A stretch of 45,452 nucleotides of DNA from Nitrospirota bacterium (GTDB lineage Bacteria; Nitrospirota; Thermodesulfovibrionia; Thermodesulfovibrionales; UBA6898). Both the position numbers and the translations under genes were made by a program. This document shows, in pieces, positions 8,518 to 16,190 of this stretch; within the stretch, counting starts at the first letter, position 1; every line of letters begins with the position of its first letter. The notes beneath the pieces were generated by a model, which ran no database searches, was not told where the DNA came from, and was given only the letters and a program-made list of their open reading frames with translations. The stretch spans positions 1 to 45,452 of the forward strand of contig SCQH01000083.1 in NCBI GenBank assembly GCA_004321925.1, written 5' to 3'.

Positions 8518-11500
8518 CGTTTCCCTCCTGAATGTCTAACGGAATCTTCACGGTTACCGTTGTGCCTTTTCCTTTACTCCCGCTGATGTCCACGGTCCCC
8601 CCAAGCTGGAAGGCCCGTTCTTTGATCCCTATGATACCATAAGAATCATGATGTGCTATCTCCGCCTCTGATATGCCTCTGCCGTTGTCCCTGATCTCAA
8701 ACGAAACGGTCCCGTCTGCAATAAGACGGGCCGAAACTTCATTGGCCCCGGAATGACGGGCAACATTGGTAAGCACCTCCTGAAAGATCCGGAACAATGC
8801 GGTTGAGATCTCACCCGACAGGTTGATCTGCGGCGGAAGGTCCAGGCTGCAGCGTATACCGGACCTGTTCGAAAACTCTTCCGCCTGCCACTCCAGCGCG
8901 GCTGTCAGCCCGAGATGATCGAGCACCCGGGGCCTCAGCTCAGAGCAGATCCTCTGGACGTCCTCGAGTGCAACATCGATAAGTTCAGAAACCTCACTGA
9001 GCTTTTGGGCCAGCGGATCGTCCGGCCCGGACTTTTTTATCGCACGTCCAAGCTCAATGTCCGCCGCTGTCAGTATCTGGCCGAGTTCGTCGTGTATCTC
9101 CCTGCCGATCCTGATCCTCTCATCTTCCCTGGCGTCCAGCAGGTGCTTCGAGAGGTCGCGGAATTTCCGGCTTGAGACCAGTAACGCCTCTTCAATGTTA
9201 AACCGGTAAAGGGCCTCCCCGATTACCGGTGTCATCGATTCTATGAACTCAACAAGGGTCGCCGGGAGCATCGATCTTCTGTTGTCGGCCAGATGGAGAG
9301 CGCCGAGTATTTCACCCTTATAACGGATCGGTATTATGCCCTGGGAAAGGTGGTTGTGCAGAAGGCATGTTTTACGATAGCTGATGTCGCCGCCGGATGC
9401 ACCTGTTGCAAAGATCTCCGGGAGATCATTGCAGACAAACGAACCGTACGGTGTCACGAAGGCAGATTCGGCCGGCTCCCGGATATCGCCGATCACCCGG
9501 TGGCAGATGCATTCAGGGTTTTCGAGCGAAAGGTTGTCTTCGCACTTAAGGAATTCAGGGGTGAAGCCGGTGCTGCTCCCGTAAACAATATTGCCGCCGT
9601 GATCCGTCAGCCGGACCCCGATGCAACGGCACTCCGACCACCGGCCGAGCAGTGCAATGAGCTGATCGAGGTACTGCTTCTTGGTCTGGGCGCTCGAAAA
9701 GAGCTTCAGCAGGTCGTTCATCGACATGATATGTTTTTCCCTGATCTTCCGGTCAGTTATATCATAGAGCGTGGCACTGTCCATCACAAAGCTGCCGGTC
9801 TCGTCGTAGATGGCTGTCGAACTCAGGAGGATCGGGATGGTCGAACCATCCCTCAGGCGAATATCGGCCTCGATGTTGCTGACCTGGCCTTTCTTTATGA
9901 ATTCCGGGAATTCCCTGTTGAACCTCTGTATGCCGTCGGATGTGAGAAAGTCTGTGAACCTTTTTTTCCCGACAACCTCCTCGCGGGTGTAACCTGTCCA
10001 CCCAAGCTCGGTGTCGTTGATCCTGATTATTACGCCGTCTTTGTCCAGGGAATGGTATCCGCAGGGAGCGCTGTTATAAAGCTCCTCTATCTGGCGGGCC
10101 GACCTGATGAGGTCGGTTTCGGCCTGTTTGCGTCTCTTTTCATTGTCGAGGGCATCCGTTGCATGGGAAATATCTTCGGTCAGGGATTCAAGCAGATATA
10201 TTTCTTCATCAGAAAAGAACTGGGGCTCCCCGGCATAGACGGTCAGGGCTCCGACGACGACCGATCCGGCCCTGAGCGGAATGGCCGCAGAGGACAGGAA
10301 GCCGTGTGCGAGGGCCCTGTCCCTCCAGTGCAGCATGACCGGGTCATTTGCGATATCCCGGCATATGACGCTCCTGAGCTCATAGACAGCCCTGCCTGTG
10401 GGACCTCTGCCTTCAGGCACATCCGCTGCAATGATCCTGATGGTATCAAGATATCCGTTGTCGTCCCCCCATTGTGCGGACGGCTTCACTTCCCGGGTCT
10501 CAGGGTCGGCGATGCCTATCCAGGCCATCTTGAATAAGCCCTGTTCAACAACAATACGGCATACCTTCCGATACAATTCAGTGGTGTCGTGGATACGCAC
10601 AATGGCCTCATTCACCCTGCTGCGCAGGGTATACAGCCGGTTCAGCCGCGCCACACGTTCCTGCGCCAGGGTGCGCTCGGCAATCTCTTCCTTCAGCTTT
10701 TCGGCGATCTTGAGCAGGTCTGCCGTCCTCTCCATGACACGCGACTCCAGTTCCTCGTTCAAATGGTGGAGTTCGTTTTCGACCCGTTTAATACTTCGCA
10801 TGTCCAGATTAATGCCGGCCCAGCACGTTATCTCGCCCTGGTCGTCGCGAACAGGTTCCCCCCGGGCCAGGATCGGATACCACTGACCGTCTGCGCCCCG
10901 GAACCGGTGTTCTCTGTCCCACCTGCCACCGGTCTTCACGCATTCCTTCCAGGCTGCGATCGTGGCCTCGGCTTCATCAGGATGCAATACGTCACCCCAA
11001 CCGAAGTTTGAGCATTGCTCCTGTGTAATGCCGACGAGTTCCAGGAACGAGTCGCTGGCGTAAATGTTGCGGCCATCAGGTTCGCAGATCCAGATGCCGA
11101 AGTCAATGCTCTCTCCGATAGCACGGTAGATCGCCTCACTTTTTTTCAGCTCTTCCTCCGCCCGTCTGCGTTTGCTGATATCCACCGCATAGATACGGAC
11201 AGAGTCTCCTCCGGGGACAATTGAGGAAATGCAATAATACCATGAGTCTCCGACCTGAACCTCTGTAACCGGCGAGGCAGTATGATCCTTCCTGAGACTC
11301 TCAACGATATGATCAAAATTCAGAAGAAAAGGGTGAAGGACGCCCTTAGCCTCGAGATCAGGAAAAAGTTTGAGTGTGGCAGGGTTCAGATACTTCAATG
11401 AGCCGTCCATACCGATCTCCATGACCGGGTTCGGATTCATCCTCGGAAAAGACGCCAGCATCTGAAGCTGTTTCTGTTGCTGCTTCAGATCTGAGAGCTC

Positions 11501-11578
11501 ACTAATAAGCAGTTCGTTAGACCTTCTTAATTCCTGCAACTCCCGTTCCGGGTCCGGCCGTGTGGTTCTATCGCTCAT
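8510..11578 (-). CDS. Multi-PAS/GAF sensor histidine kinase (NarX/DegS type, HisKA_3)
   Basis: Predicted 1022-residue soluble sensor kinase partnered with the overlapping response regulator. Order: N-terminal coiled coil (~12-42); PAS (~45-135); PAS with PAC (~145-262); coiled coil (~263-312); GAF (~318-478); PAS (~490-610); a second GAF (~622-795); HisKA_3 dimerisation domain with the phospho-accepting H829 in GREIHDELGQ; and HATPase_c with the N box EVLTNVARHSGA, G1 RDNGRGI and the terminal GKGTTVTVKIPL. No membrane segment or signal peptide is visible, so it probably senses a cytoplasmic cue. The second GAF carries an unusual set of cysteines (C679, C690, C692, C716, C738), which might bind a metal or haem or sense redox; this is an inference. 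Confidence 0.93.
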   Translation of the reverse strand: MSDRTTRPDPERELQELRRSNELLISELSDLKQQQKQLQMLASFPRMNPNPVMEIGMDGSLKYLNPATLKLFPDLEAKGVLHPFLLNFDHIVESLRKDHTASPVTEVQVGDSWYYCISSIVPGGDSVRIYAVDISKRRRAEEELKKSEAIYRAIGESIDFGIWICEPDGRNIYASDSFLELVGITQEQCSNFGWGDVLHPDEAEATIAAWKECVKTGGRWDREHRFRGADGQWYPILARGEPVRDDQGEITCWAGINLDMRSIKRVENELHHLNEELESRVMERTADLLKIAEKLKEEIAERTLAQERVARLNRLYTLRSRVNEAIVRIHDTTELYRKVCRIVVEQGLFKMAWIGIADPETREVKPSAQWGDDNGYLDTIRIIAADVPEGRGPTGRAVYELRSVICRDIANDPVMLHWRDRALAHGFLSSAAIPLRAGSVVVGALTVYAGEPQFFSDEEIYLLESLTEDISHATDALDNEKRRKQAETDLIRSARQIEELYNSAPCGYHSLDKDGVIIRINDTELGWTGYTREEVVGKKRFTDFLTSDGIQRFNREFPEFIKKGQVSNIEADIRLRDGSTIPILLSSTAIYDETGSFVMDSATLYDITDRKIREKHIMSMNDLLKLFSSAQTKKQYLDQLIALLGRWSECRCIGVRLTDHGGNIVYGSSTGFTPEFLKCEDNLSLENPECICHRVIGDIREPAESAFVTPYGSFVCNDLPEIFATGASGGDISYRKTCLLHNHLSQGIIPIRYKGEILGALHLADNRRSMLPATLVEFIESMTPVIGEALYRFNIEEALLVSSRKFRDLSKHLLDAREDERIRIGREIHDELGQILTAADIELGRAIKKSGPDDPLAQKLSEVSELIDVALEDVQRICSELRPRVLDHLGLTAALEWQAEEFSNRSGIRCSLDLPPQINLSGEISTALFRIFQEVLTNVARHSGANEVSARLIADGTVSFEIRDNGRGISEAEIAHHDSYGIIGIKERAFQLGGTVDISGSKGKGTTVTVKIPLDIQEGNDA

Positions 11579-11916
11579 GCCTGCGTTGCAGTCCCTGGAT
11601 CATTGACCCCTTCAGGGCATGTGGTGTATACAGTCTCACAAGGAACAGTTCCATTTTTAATAATATCATTATATAGTGAAGAATATGTCATAAAAATATG
11701 TCAGATAAAACTGACATATTTTCTCGTATCATCCTACGTAATTATAGGGAATTGCTTATGGAAATCCCGGACTACGAAGGGTAGAATGTTTGCATCAGGC
11801 AGTATGCCTCTGCACAGTGCCTGATGAGATCTGCACAACAGAAAATAACAAGGGTGAGTCTTCTTCCGGATGGGAAGCACTGAACAGGCATTTTTTGACG
11901 CAGGAAGGAGAGGACG
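11579..11916. other. Intergenic region with two inverted repeats
   Basis: About 340 bp between the divergently transcribed sensor kinase and DUF2934 genes. It contains the TGTCA/TGACA dyad listed separately and a 9-bp inverted repeat, CATCAGGCA (11793-11801) and TGCCTGATG (11818-11826), whose left arm could instead form a short GGCA/TGCC hairpin with 11805-11808. No gene is supported here. Confidence 0.5.
11693..11722. promoter_or_regulatory. 12-bp perfect dyad (TGTCAG-N6-CTGACA core)
   Basis: AAAATATGTCAG (11693-11704) and CTGACATATTTT (11711-11722) are perfect inverted repeats around ATAAAA. A third copy of the half-site ATATGTCA lies directly upstream at 11683-11690 in the same orientation as the left arm. 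The A/T-ended stem could be a bidirectional terminator, but it lies upstream of two divergent genes, not downstream of any, so an operator for a dimeric regulator (possibly the adjacent NarL-type protein) is the better guess. Confidence 0.4.
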
Positions 11917-12090
11917 ATGAGACATGAATACGAGATCGATCATGCTGTCTATGAATATTACCGGCAGACCGGGAAAATAGCGGGAGACAACCTCGACAGC
12001 TGGATCCGGGCGGTACGTTTTTTCCTGCGATCACAGAGACCCAGGAAAAAAGTAAAAGGCAGGGGCAGTTGTAAGAAATCGGCGGGCTGA
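11917..12090 (+). CDS. Small DUF2934-like protein
   Basis: A 57-residue protein starting at ATG 11917 after a strong ribosome site (AAGGAGAGG). The first half, IDHAVYEYYRQTGKIAGDNL followed by DSWIRA, has the spacing of the DUF2934 family (I..AYELYE..G...G.DLDDWL.AE). The second half is very basic (RSQRPRKKVKGRG) and may bind nucleic acid or a membrane surface. Family function is unknown. It is 22 nt upstream of the thiol peroxidase gene and probably in the same operon. Confidence 0.7.
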   Translation: MRHEYEIDHAVYEYYRQTGKIAGDNLDSWIRAVRFFLRSQRPRKKVKGRGSCKKSAG

Positions 12091-12112
12091 AAAATAGGTG
12101 TCAGGAGGAGTT

Positions 12113-12631
12113 ATGGAAAGAAAAGGCATGATCAAGGGACAAGGGGCGCCGCTTACCCTGATCGGCCCGGCCCTGCAGCCCGGAGACCGGGCCCCGGAAT
12201 TCGTCGTTCTCGACGGAGACCTTAAGGAAGTGAAGCTCGGCGATTTTTCGGGAAAGATAAAGGCGATTAGCGTGACGCCGTCCCTGGATACACCGGTCTG
12301 CGACCTCCAGTTGCGGAGGTTCAATCAGGAGGCCGCCAATCTGCCGGAGGACGTGATTGTCCTCAATATAAGCATGGACCTGCCTTTTGCCATCTCGCGG
12401 TTCTGCACCCAGGCCGGGATCGATAAAGTGAAGGCGCTCTCAGACCACAGGGACGCCTCTTTCGGGACGAGCTACGGCGTCCTGATCAAGGAACTGAGGC
12501 TTCTGGCCCGCTCCATCTTTGTCATCGACAAGTCCGGCATCATCCAATACATCGAGATCGTTCCTGAGATCACCGACCACCCTGATTATGAAAAAGCTCT
12601 CGGCGTGTTGCGCGGGCTGATCCGGCGATAA
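12113..12631 (+). CDS. tpx: Thiol peroxidase (Tpx, atypical 2-Cys peroxiredoxin)
   Basis: Predicted 172-residue cytosolic (or periplasm-free) peroxidase that reduces hydrogen and alkyl peroxides using thioredoxin. The peroxidatic Cys63 sits in VTPSLDTPVCDLQ and the resolving Cys98 in SRFCTQAG, the positions and spacing of Tpx (C61/C95 in Escherichia coli). The start ATG 12113 is preceded by AGGAGG at 12103-12108; an in-frame GTG at 12098 would lie upstream of that site and is rejected. It lies between the DUF2934 gene and the ferritin-like gene, suggesting an oxidative-stress operon. Confidence 0.93.
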   Translation: MERKGMIKGQGAPLTLIGPALQPGDRAPEFVVLDGDLKEVKLGDFSGKIKAISVTPSLDTPVCDLQLRRFNQEAANLPEDVIVLNISMDLPFAISRFCTQAGIDKVKALSDHRDASFGTSYGVLIKELRLLARSIFVIDKSGIIQYIEIVPEITDHPDYEKALGVLRGLIRR

Positions 12632-12701
12632 CCTGCAGACGCCCCGAATGACCCCTGAAAGCTCGGAAGGTGAGGACGACATAGTGACTACGGAGGACGC
12701 A

Positions 12702-13181
12702 ATGAACAACGGTCATAACGGTAATAATGGAAAAATGGCGAAAGCTCTCGAAATGAGCACTGAGTTCATCGACAGTATCAGAAAGTGGCAGGAGCTGGAG
12801 GCCTCGGCAATTGCGAACGCCCGGGACATCATCTCGAAGACCACCAACCCCCTCATCAAAATGACCATGGAACTGATCGCGCATGACTCCGAAAAACATC
12901 GTCTGGTACAGCAGATGATCATTGACAGCCTGACGAAAGAGGCCCCTCACCTCAGCTCCGATGAACTGGCAAAGCTCTCCGAAGGGCTGCAGAAGCATGT
13001 AGAGGCAGAGGCAGAGGCCCTCCGTTTTGCTGAAAAGGCCCTGAAACAGGGCGAACTCATCATCCCCCGGTTCCTCCTTGCCTACCTGGTTGAAGATGAA
13101 AAGAAGCACCTCAATATGCTCGGTCAGCTGGACCAGTTCAAACGGCATCAAGCAGAGTCGTCAGCCGGCGCCCGCCGGTAA
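12702..13181 (+). CDS. Ferritin-like / rubrerythrin-like four-helix protein
   Basis: Predicted 159-residue, nearly all-helical protein. Candidate diiron ligands are spaced as in ferritin-like proteins: E in the helix RKWQELEASAIANA, E and H in AHDSEKHRLVQQ, E in HVEAEAEALRF and E/H in VEDEKKHLNML. That gives two ExxH-type pairs, one in each half. There is no rubredoxin domain, so it is not a full rubrerythrin. ATG 12702 is chosen because GGAGG sits 5 nt before it; in-frame upstream sequence is not protein-like. A peroxide-scavenging or iron-handling role fits its position after tpx, but this is inferred. Confidence 0.65.
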   Translation: MNNGHNGNNGKMAKALEMSTEFIDSIRKWQELEASAIANARDIISKTTNPLIKMTMELIAHDSEKHRLVQQMIIDSLTKEAPHLSSDELAKLSEGLQKHVEAEAEALRFAEKALKQGELIIPRFLLAYLVEDEKKHLNMLGQLDQFKRHQAESSAGARR

Positions 13182-13268
13182 ATAAGTTACAAGGGCTGCA
13201 TGACGGAAGGATGAAGATCAAGACAGGGCTCTGAATAACAAGCAGTCCCGGACACGGACAGCCGCAGG

Positions 13269-13541
13269 TCAGATATCCCGGGCTGCTTTGTGGTTATTCG
13301 GGGTTGGAGGAAATGCGGTGAGTCCGGTCGGGGCAGGAATTGCGGTCTTGGCTGCCGAATGTCTTTCGCGGTAGTCCCAGTAAAAATAGAAAGGGCATTG
13401 CTTATGGTCCAGACTTCTGCAATATCTTTCGGACCTTATGTTGTCCGGCAGATACCGCTTGGGCAGAGCACGGCAATAGGACGGGTCACTGTCTACCCAG
13501 TAACGGCATCCAATATCAGCGCCTGACGGATTGTTTAGCAT
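13269..13541 (-). CDS. Small Cys-rich protein (C-x-Y...YC...CPFY motif), function unknown
   Basis: About 90 residues. The central part has a spaced cysteine pattern: GCRYWVDSDPSYC, then SERYCRSLDHKQCPFY. This C...C...YC...CP(F/L)Y arrangement recurs in small stand-alone or C-terminal domains of uncharacterised bacterial proteins and probably makes a metal or disulfide site. ATG 13541 is the preferred start; GTG 13559 is possible, and an AGGTGG element lies about 14 nt before 13541. It follows the GT-C-like gene on the same strand. It fills what would otherwise be a 480-bp empty interval, which supports it being real. Confidence 0.5.
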   Translation of the reverse strand: MLNNPSGADIGCRYWVDSDPSYCRALPKRYLPDNIRSERYCRSLDHKQCPFYFYWDYRERHSAAKTAIPAPTGLTAFPPTPNNHKAARDI

Positions 13542-13660
13542 AAAAGAGTAATGGACCACCTTGAATTTTTATGCTCCAATTTTAATACAGTCTTCGGGGA
13601 AGGGGAATAAGGGAAATCCGGCGGTGATGTAGGATTATTTCGTGAGGGATAAGGATTTTC

Positions 13661-15058
13661 TTACAGGAGTCGGCGCATCTTTTTCGCCATATCCCTGTCG
13701 TTCTTGCTGAGATAAAAGAGCATAAGATATTGGACCTGTGGTCTTTCTGAAGGACCGATGACTGAGGTCTTCATCCTGCCGGTAAGAGCAGAGCCGGGGA
13801 AGTTCTTTTCCAGCCATGCTGCGGCATTTGCACCTGCCGGATTCTTCACCAGGGATGAGACAGGATCTTTTTGAAGTTCCTGGCTATACCCCGGAGGCCA
13901 GGGATTGTATGTGCCGAGCAATGCGGACAATATGGATAGAGCCAGTATGCCGGTAAATATGCCGGCATGCTTTTCTATCATGACCGGCGCGAAGAAGAGC
14001 AGGACCGGAATGATCGGGATCAGATAGCGGAACCCGTAAGACCACCCGCCATAAGAGCCGACAAAGAGGATATGACCGGCGATCATCACTACCAGGGTTA
14101 CTGCGAGCAGCAAGTATGATCTTTCCGACAGCGGGGCTGCGGACTTCAGGGCCTTGCCGAGGCCGAGCACTCCAAAGATCAGGACCGGTGAAACGGTAAA
14201 AAACCCATGCCAGCCGAAGAGGCACTCAAGAGGGTATGTCCAGGAATCGGGCAGGAGCACTCCCGCGGCACTTGGGCCGAAGGCACTGCTGAAGTCAATT
14301 GCGCCGGGGACAAGTTTGGGAGGCAGCGGATGGCCTACGATCCAGATATTGCTTGCGATAAAGACTGCTGCACCGGCGCTCAGGAGGAGGGAATACTTCG
14401 CCAGCGCTCTGCGGCCGGACAGACTGTAAAGCCGATAGGCAAGATAGGGAATAAAAAGAAGCCCGGGAACGATATCGATGCATGCCGCCAGGGCAGACCA
14501 TACCCCGGTCTGTACTGCCTTGCCCCGCCCGGCCGACAGAAAAGCAGCAAACAAAAGTGCCGCGGCAACGGTATGATTATTCAGGGTCACGGAGAAGCTC
14601 GTCAGGATGGTCCCGGCAGCAACGGCAAGCGTCGCGAGGTATTTCGACCGGGATGACAGGTCACGGTACTGCTCCAGGGAGGAGTAAAAGAGCGAAACAA
14701 GCCATGCGGTCGGGATGACCACCAGGATCATGACGAGGAGATAGACCACCACCGCCTCATTGCCCGCAAAGGTTATCCCGCCTGTCTTTTTGAGCAGATA
14801 ATAGGCGCCCGCACCGATTATGCTCAAGACAGGCGGCTTATTGCTATAGACCTTGTCGCCAATTCTGACCCTGTCAATGGTCCCCGAATAGATGGATTCG
14901 TCAATATACGTGTGACCGTAATCGACGAGAGACTCCATCTGGGCAAACCGGGAGGCGTCGTTCCCGCCCTTGAATACCCCGGTATGTATCAGGGGCGCCA
15001 GAAATAATATGGTAAGGACAAAGACGAGGAGGCCGCGGCCTTTTGTGTCATTCATCAT
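13661..15058 (-). CDS. Multi-spanning membrane protein, GT-C glycosyltransferase-like (ArnT/PMT type)
   Basis: Predicted 465-residue inner-membrane protein with roughly ten hydrophobic segments and a hydrophilic C-terminal tail. The first loop after TM1 has the pattern GGNDASRFAQMESLVDYG and, later, DKVYSNKPPVLSIIGAGAYY. Both resemble the acidic catalytic loop and YxxKPP element of the PMT/ArnT GT-C superfamily, which moves sugars from polyprenyl-phosphate donors to lipids or proteins at the outer face of the membrane. Acceptor and donor are unknown, and sequence similarity is limited to these motifs. It is downstream of and on the same strand as the ArsS-like gene, 68 nt away, with the SECIS-like hairpin in the gap. 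Confidence 0.7.
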   Translation of the reverse strand: MMNDTKGRGLLVFVLTILFLAPLIHTGVFKGGNDASRFAQMESLVDYGHTYIDESIYSGTIDRVRIGDKVYSNKPPVLSIIGAGAYYLLKKTGGITFAGNEAVVVYLLVMILVVIPTAWLVSLFYSSLEQYRDLSSRSKYLATLAVAAGTILTSFSVTLNNHTVAAALLFAAFLSAGRGKAVQTGVWSALAACIDIVPGLLFIPYLAYRLYSLSGRRALAKYSLLLSAGAAVFIASNIWIVGHPLPPKLVPGAIDFSSAFGPSAAGVLLPDSWTYPLECLFGWHGFFTVSPVLIFGVLGLGKALKSAAPLSERSYLLLAVTLVVMIAGHILFVGSYGGWSYGFRYLIPIIPVLLFFAPVMIEKHAGIFTGILALSILSALLGTYNPWPPGYSQELQKDPVSSLVKNPAGANAAAWLEKNFPGSALTGRMKTSVIGPSERPQVQYLMLFYLSKNDRDMAKKMRRLL

Positions 15059-15111
15059 CGCTATTATATATCAACCCTGACAGTAGGAGTTTTGCCGCTG
15101 CAGTTTTTTCT

Positions 15112-15147
15112 GCAGGCGACCGCCTGCTACGCGATTGCGCCTGTTCA
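15112..15147 (-). other. Candidate bacterial SECIS element with in-frame UGA
   Basis: The UGA (complement of 15145-15147) is followed after 17 nt by a perfect hairpin, GCAGGC-GGUC-GCCUGC (complement of 15127-15112). Its apical loop starts 24 nt after the UGA, inside the 16-37-nt window known for bacterial SECIS elements, and carries the GGU(C) loop that SelB recognises in Escherichia coli fdhF. It overlaps the next in-frame stop (TAG, complement of 15127-15129), so the element straddles the true 3' end. There is no T-run after the hairpin, so a terminator is a less good explanation. Confidence 0.65.
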
Positions 15148-16065
15148 GGTGGAGCCCTGACCGGCTGTGCAGCCGTAGCAGTGGCCGCCGGTCATGATCT
15201 CCCTGCCGGCAAGCCGGTCCCGGTCAAAATCCCGGATATGCTGCAGACCCAGGCCGAGCCCCTGGTTGAAGTCGCAGTCGTAGAGCGTCCCGTCCCAGCC
15301 CACACTGATGAGGTGCCTGCACATCAGGCCGGTCAGGGTCGAGGGATTGAAGGCCTGCTCCAGCAGATCGCAATATTGCTGCAGGGCGCCGGCCCTTTCG
15401 AGCTGTTTCCTGAACCTTCCGACCGGCATATTTGCAAAGACGAAGAGGCGGTCAAAGGTTATCCCCTGCCGCGCTGCAAGTTCGCGCCGGTAGTCTTCTT
15501 CCAGCCTTTTTTGTTCCGGAGGAAGGAACGGTCCGGAAGGGTTATAGACGAGGTTCAATTTTCTGCCGGCCTTGCCGTCCCCATAGCCCAGATGATTGAG
15601 CTGCCTGAGTGCCTCAACGCTTTTGTGGTAGGTCCCCTTGCCCCGCGCCGAGTCGACCCCGCTGTCGAGGTAGCAGGGCAGGGAGGCGGTTATCTCTGCA
15701 TCATGGTCTTGGTAAAATTGAGGCAGGTGCTCAAGGCCCGGTTCAAAGAAGACCGTGAGGTTCGAATGGACGACAACGTGGCAGCCGGTCTTCTTCGCCT
15801 CCTGCACGAGGTAACGGAAATGGGGATTCAGTTCAGGTGCCCCGCCGGTGATATCGAGCGTCATGATCTGCTCAGCCCTGAGCAGGGCGAGGACCTCGTC
15901 AACGGTGTCTTTCGTCATCACCTCGGTCCTGCCGGGTCCTGCACTGACATGGCAATGGCTGCAGGCCATATTGCAGAGATAGCCCAGGTTGACCTGAAGG
16001 CTCTGTACCCTGATCGGGGTGAGAGGCTGCTTCAACAGTTCTTCTATCCTCTGCTTAAATTCCAT
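15127..16065 (-). CDS. arsS: ArsS-family radical SAM protein, probable selenoprotein (TGA read as Sec)
   Basis: Radical SAM enzyme. The 4Fe-4S motif is C31-x3-C35-x2-C38 in GYLCNMACSHCHVSAGP, followed by TGGAPELNPHF (SAM-binding GGE-like region) and the DUF3641-type second half with LNLVYNPSGPFLPP and LMCRHLISVGWDGTLYDCDFNQ. Family members join dimethylated arsenic to the 5'-deoxyadenosyl group, making arsenosugar precursors. The frame reaches GGHCYGCTAGQGST and then TGA at complement 15145-15147, exactly where relatives have Cys or Sec. Reading through adds U-T-G-A-I-A and stops at TAG (complement 15127-15129), restoring the family C-terminus; a SECIS-like hairpin follows. I therefore annotate 312 residues with Sec307. 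If the TGA is a true stop, the product is 306 residues and ends at 15145. A TATAAT box at complement 16090-16095 may be its -10. Confidence 0.82.
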
Positions 16066-16132
16066 ATCCTGTCTCCGGCTGCATTATTTATTATAGATAA
16101 AAAGAGGGTGGCGTTCCATCGGGGCCTCTGGA

Positions 16133-16161
16133 TTGTGAAATGGGGGGTTGCAGTATACAAT
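16133..16161 (+). promoter_or_regulatory. Putative sigma70-type promoter of the gnd-zwf-pgl operon
   Basis: TTGTGA (16133-16138), a 17-nt spacer and TACAAT (16156-16161) lie about 30 nt before the gnd start codon, in the divergent spacer with the ArsS-like gene. Confidence 0.5.
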
Positions 16162-16190
16162 ATGCTTATATCGGACAGGGAGGAGAGCAT

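Noticed and set aside
9293-10537. Long open frame (414 codons) opposite the sensor kinase gene
   Set aside because: It is antisense to a coherent PAS/GAF/kinase protein and its translation shows no domain; high G+C wobble bases create such mirror frames.
15099-15116. Second hairpin (CTGCAG-N6-CTGCAG) after the SECIS candidate, as a terminator
   Set aside because: Only 6 bp with no T-run and sharing bases with the SECIS stem, so a stand-alone terminator is not supported.
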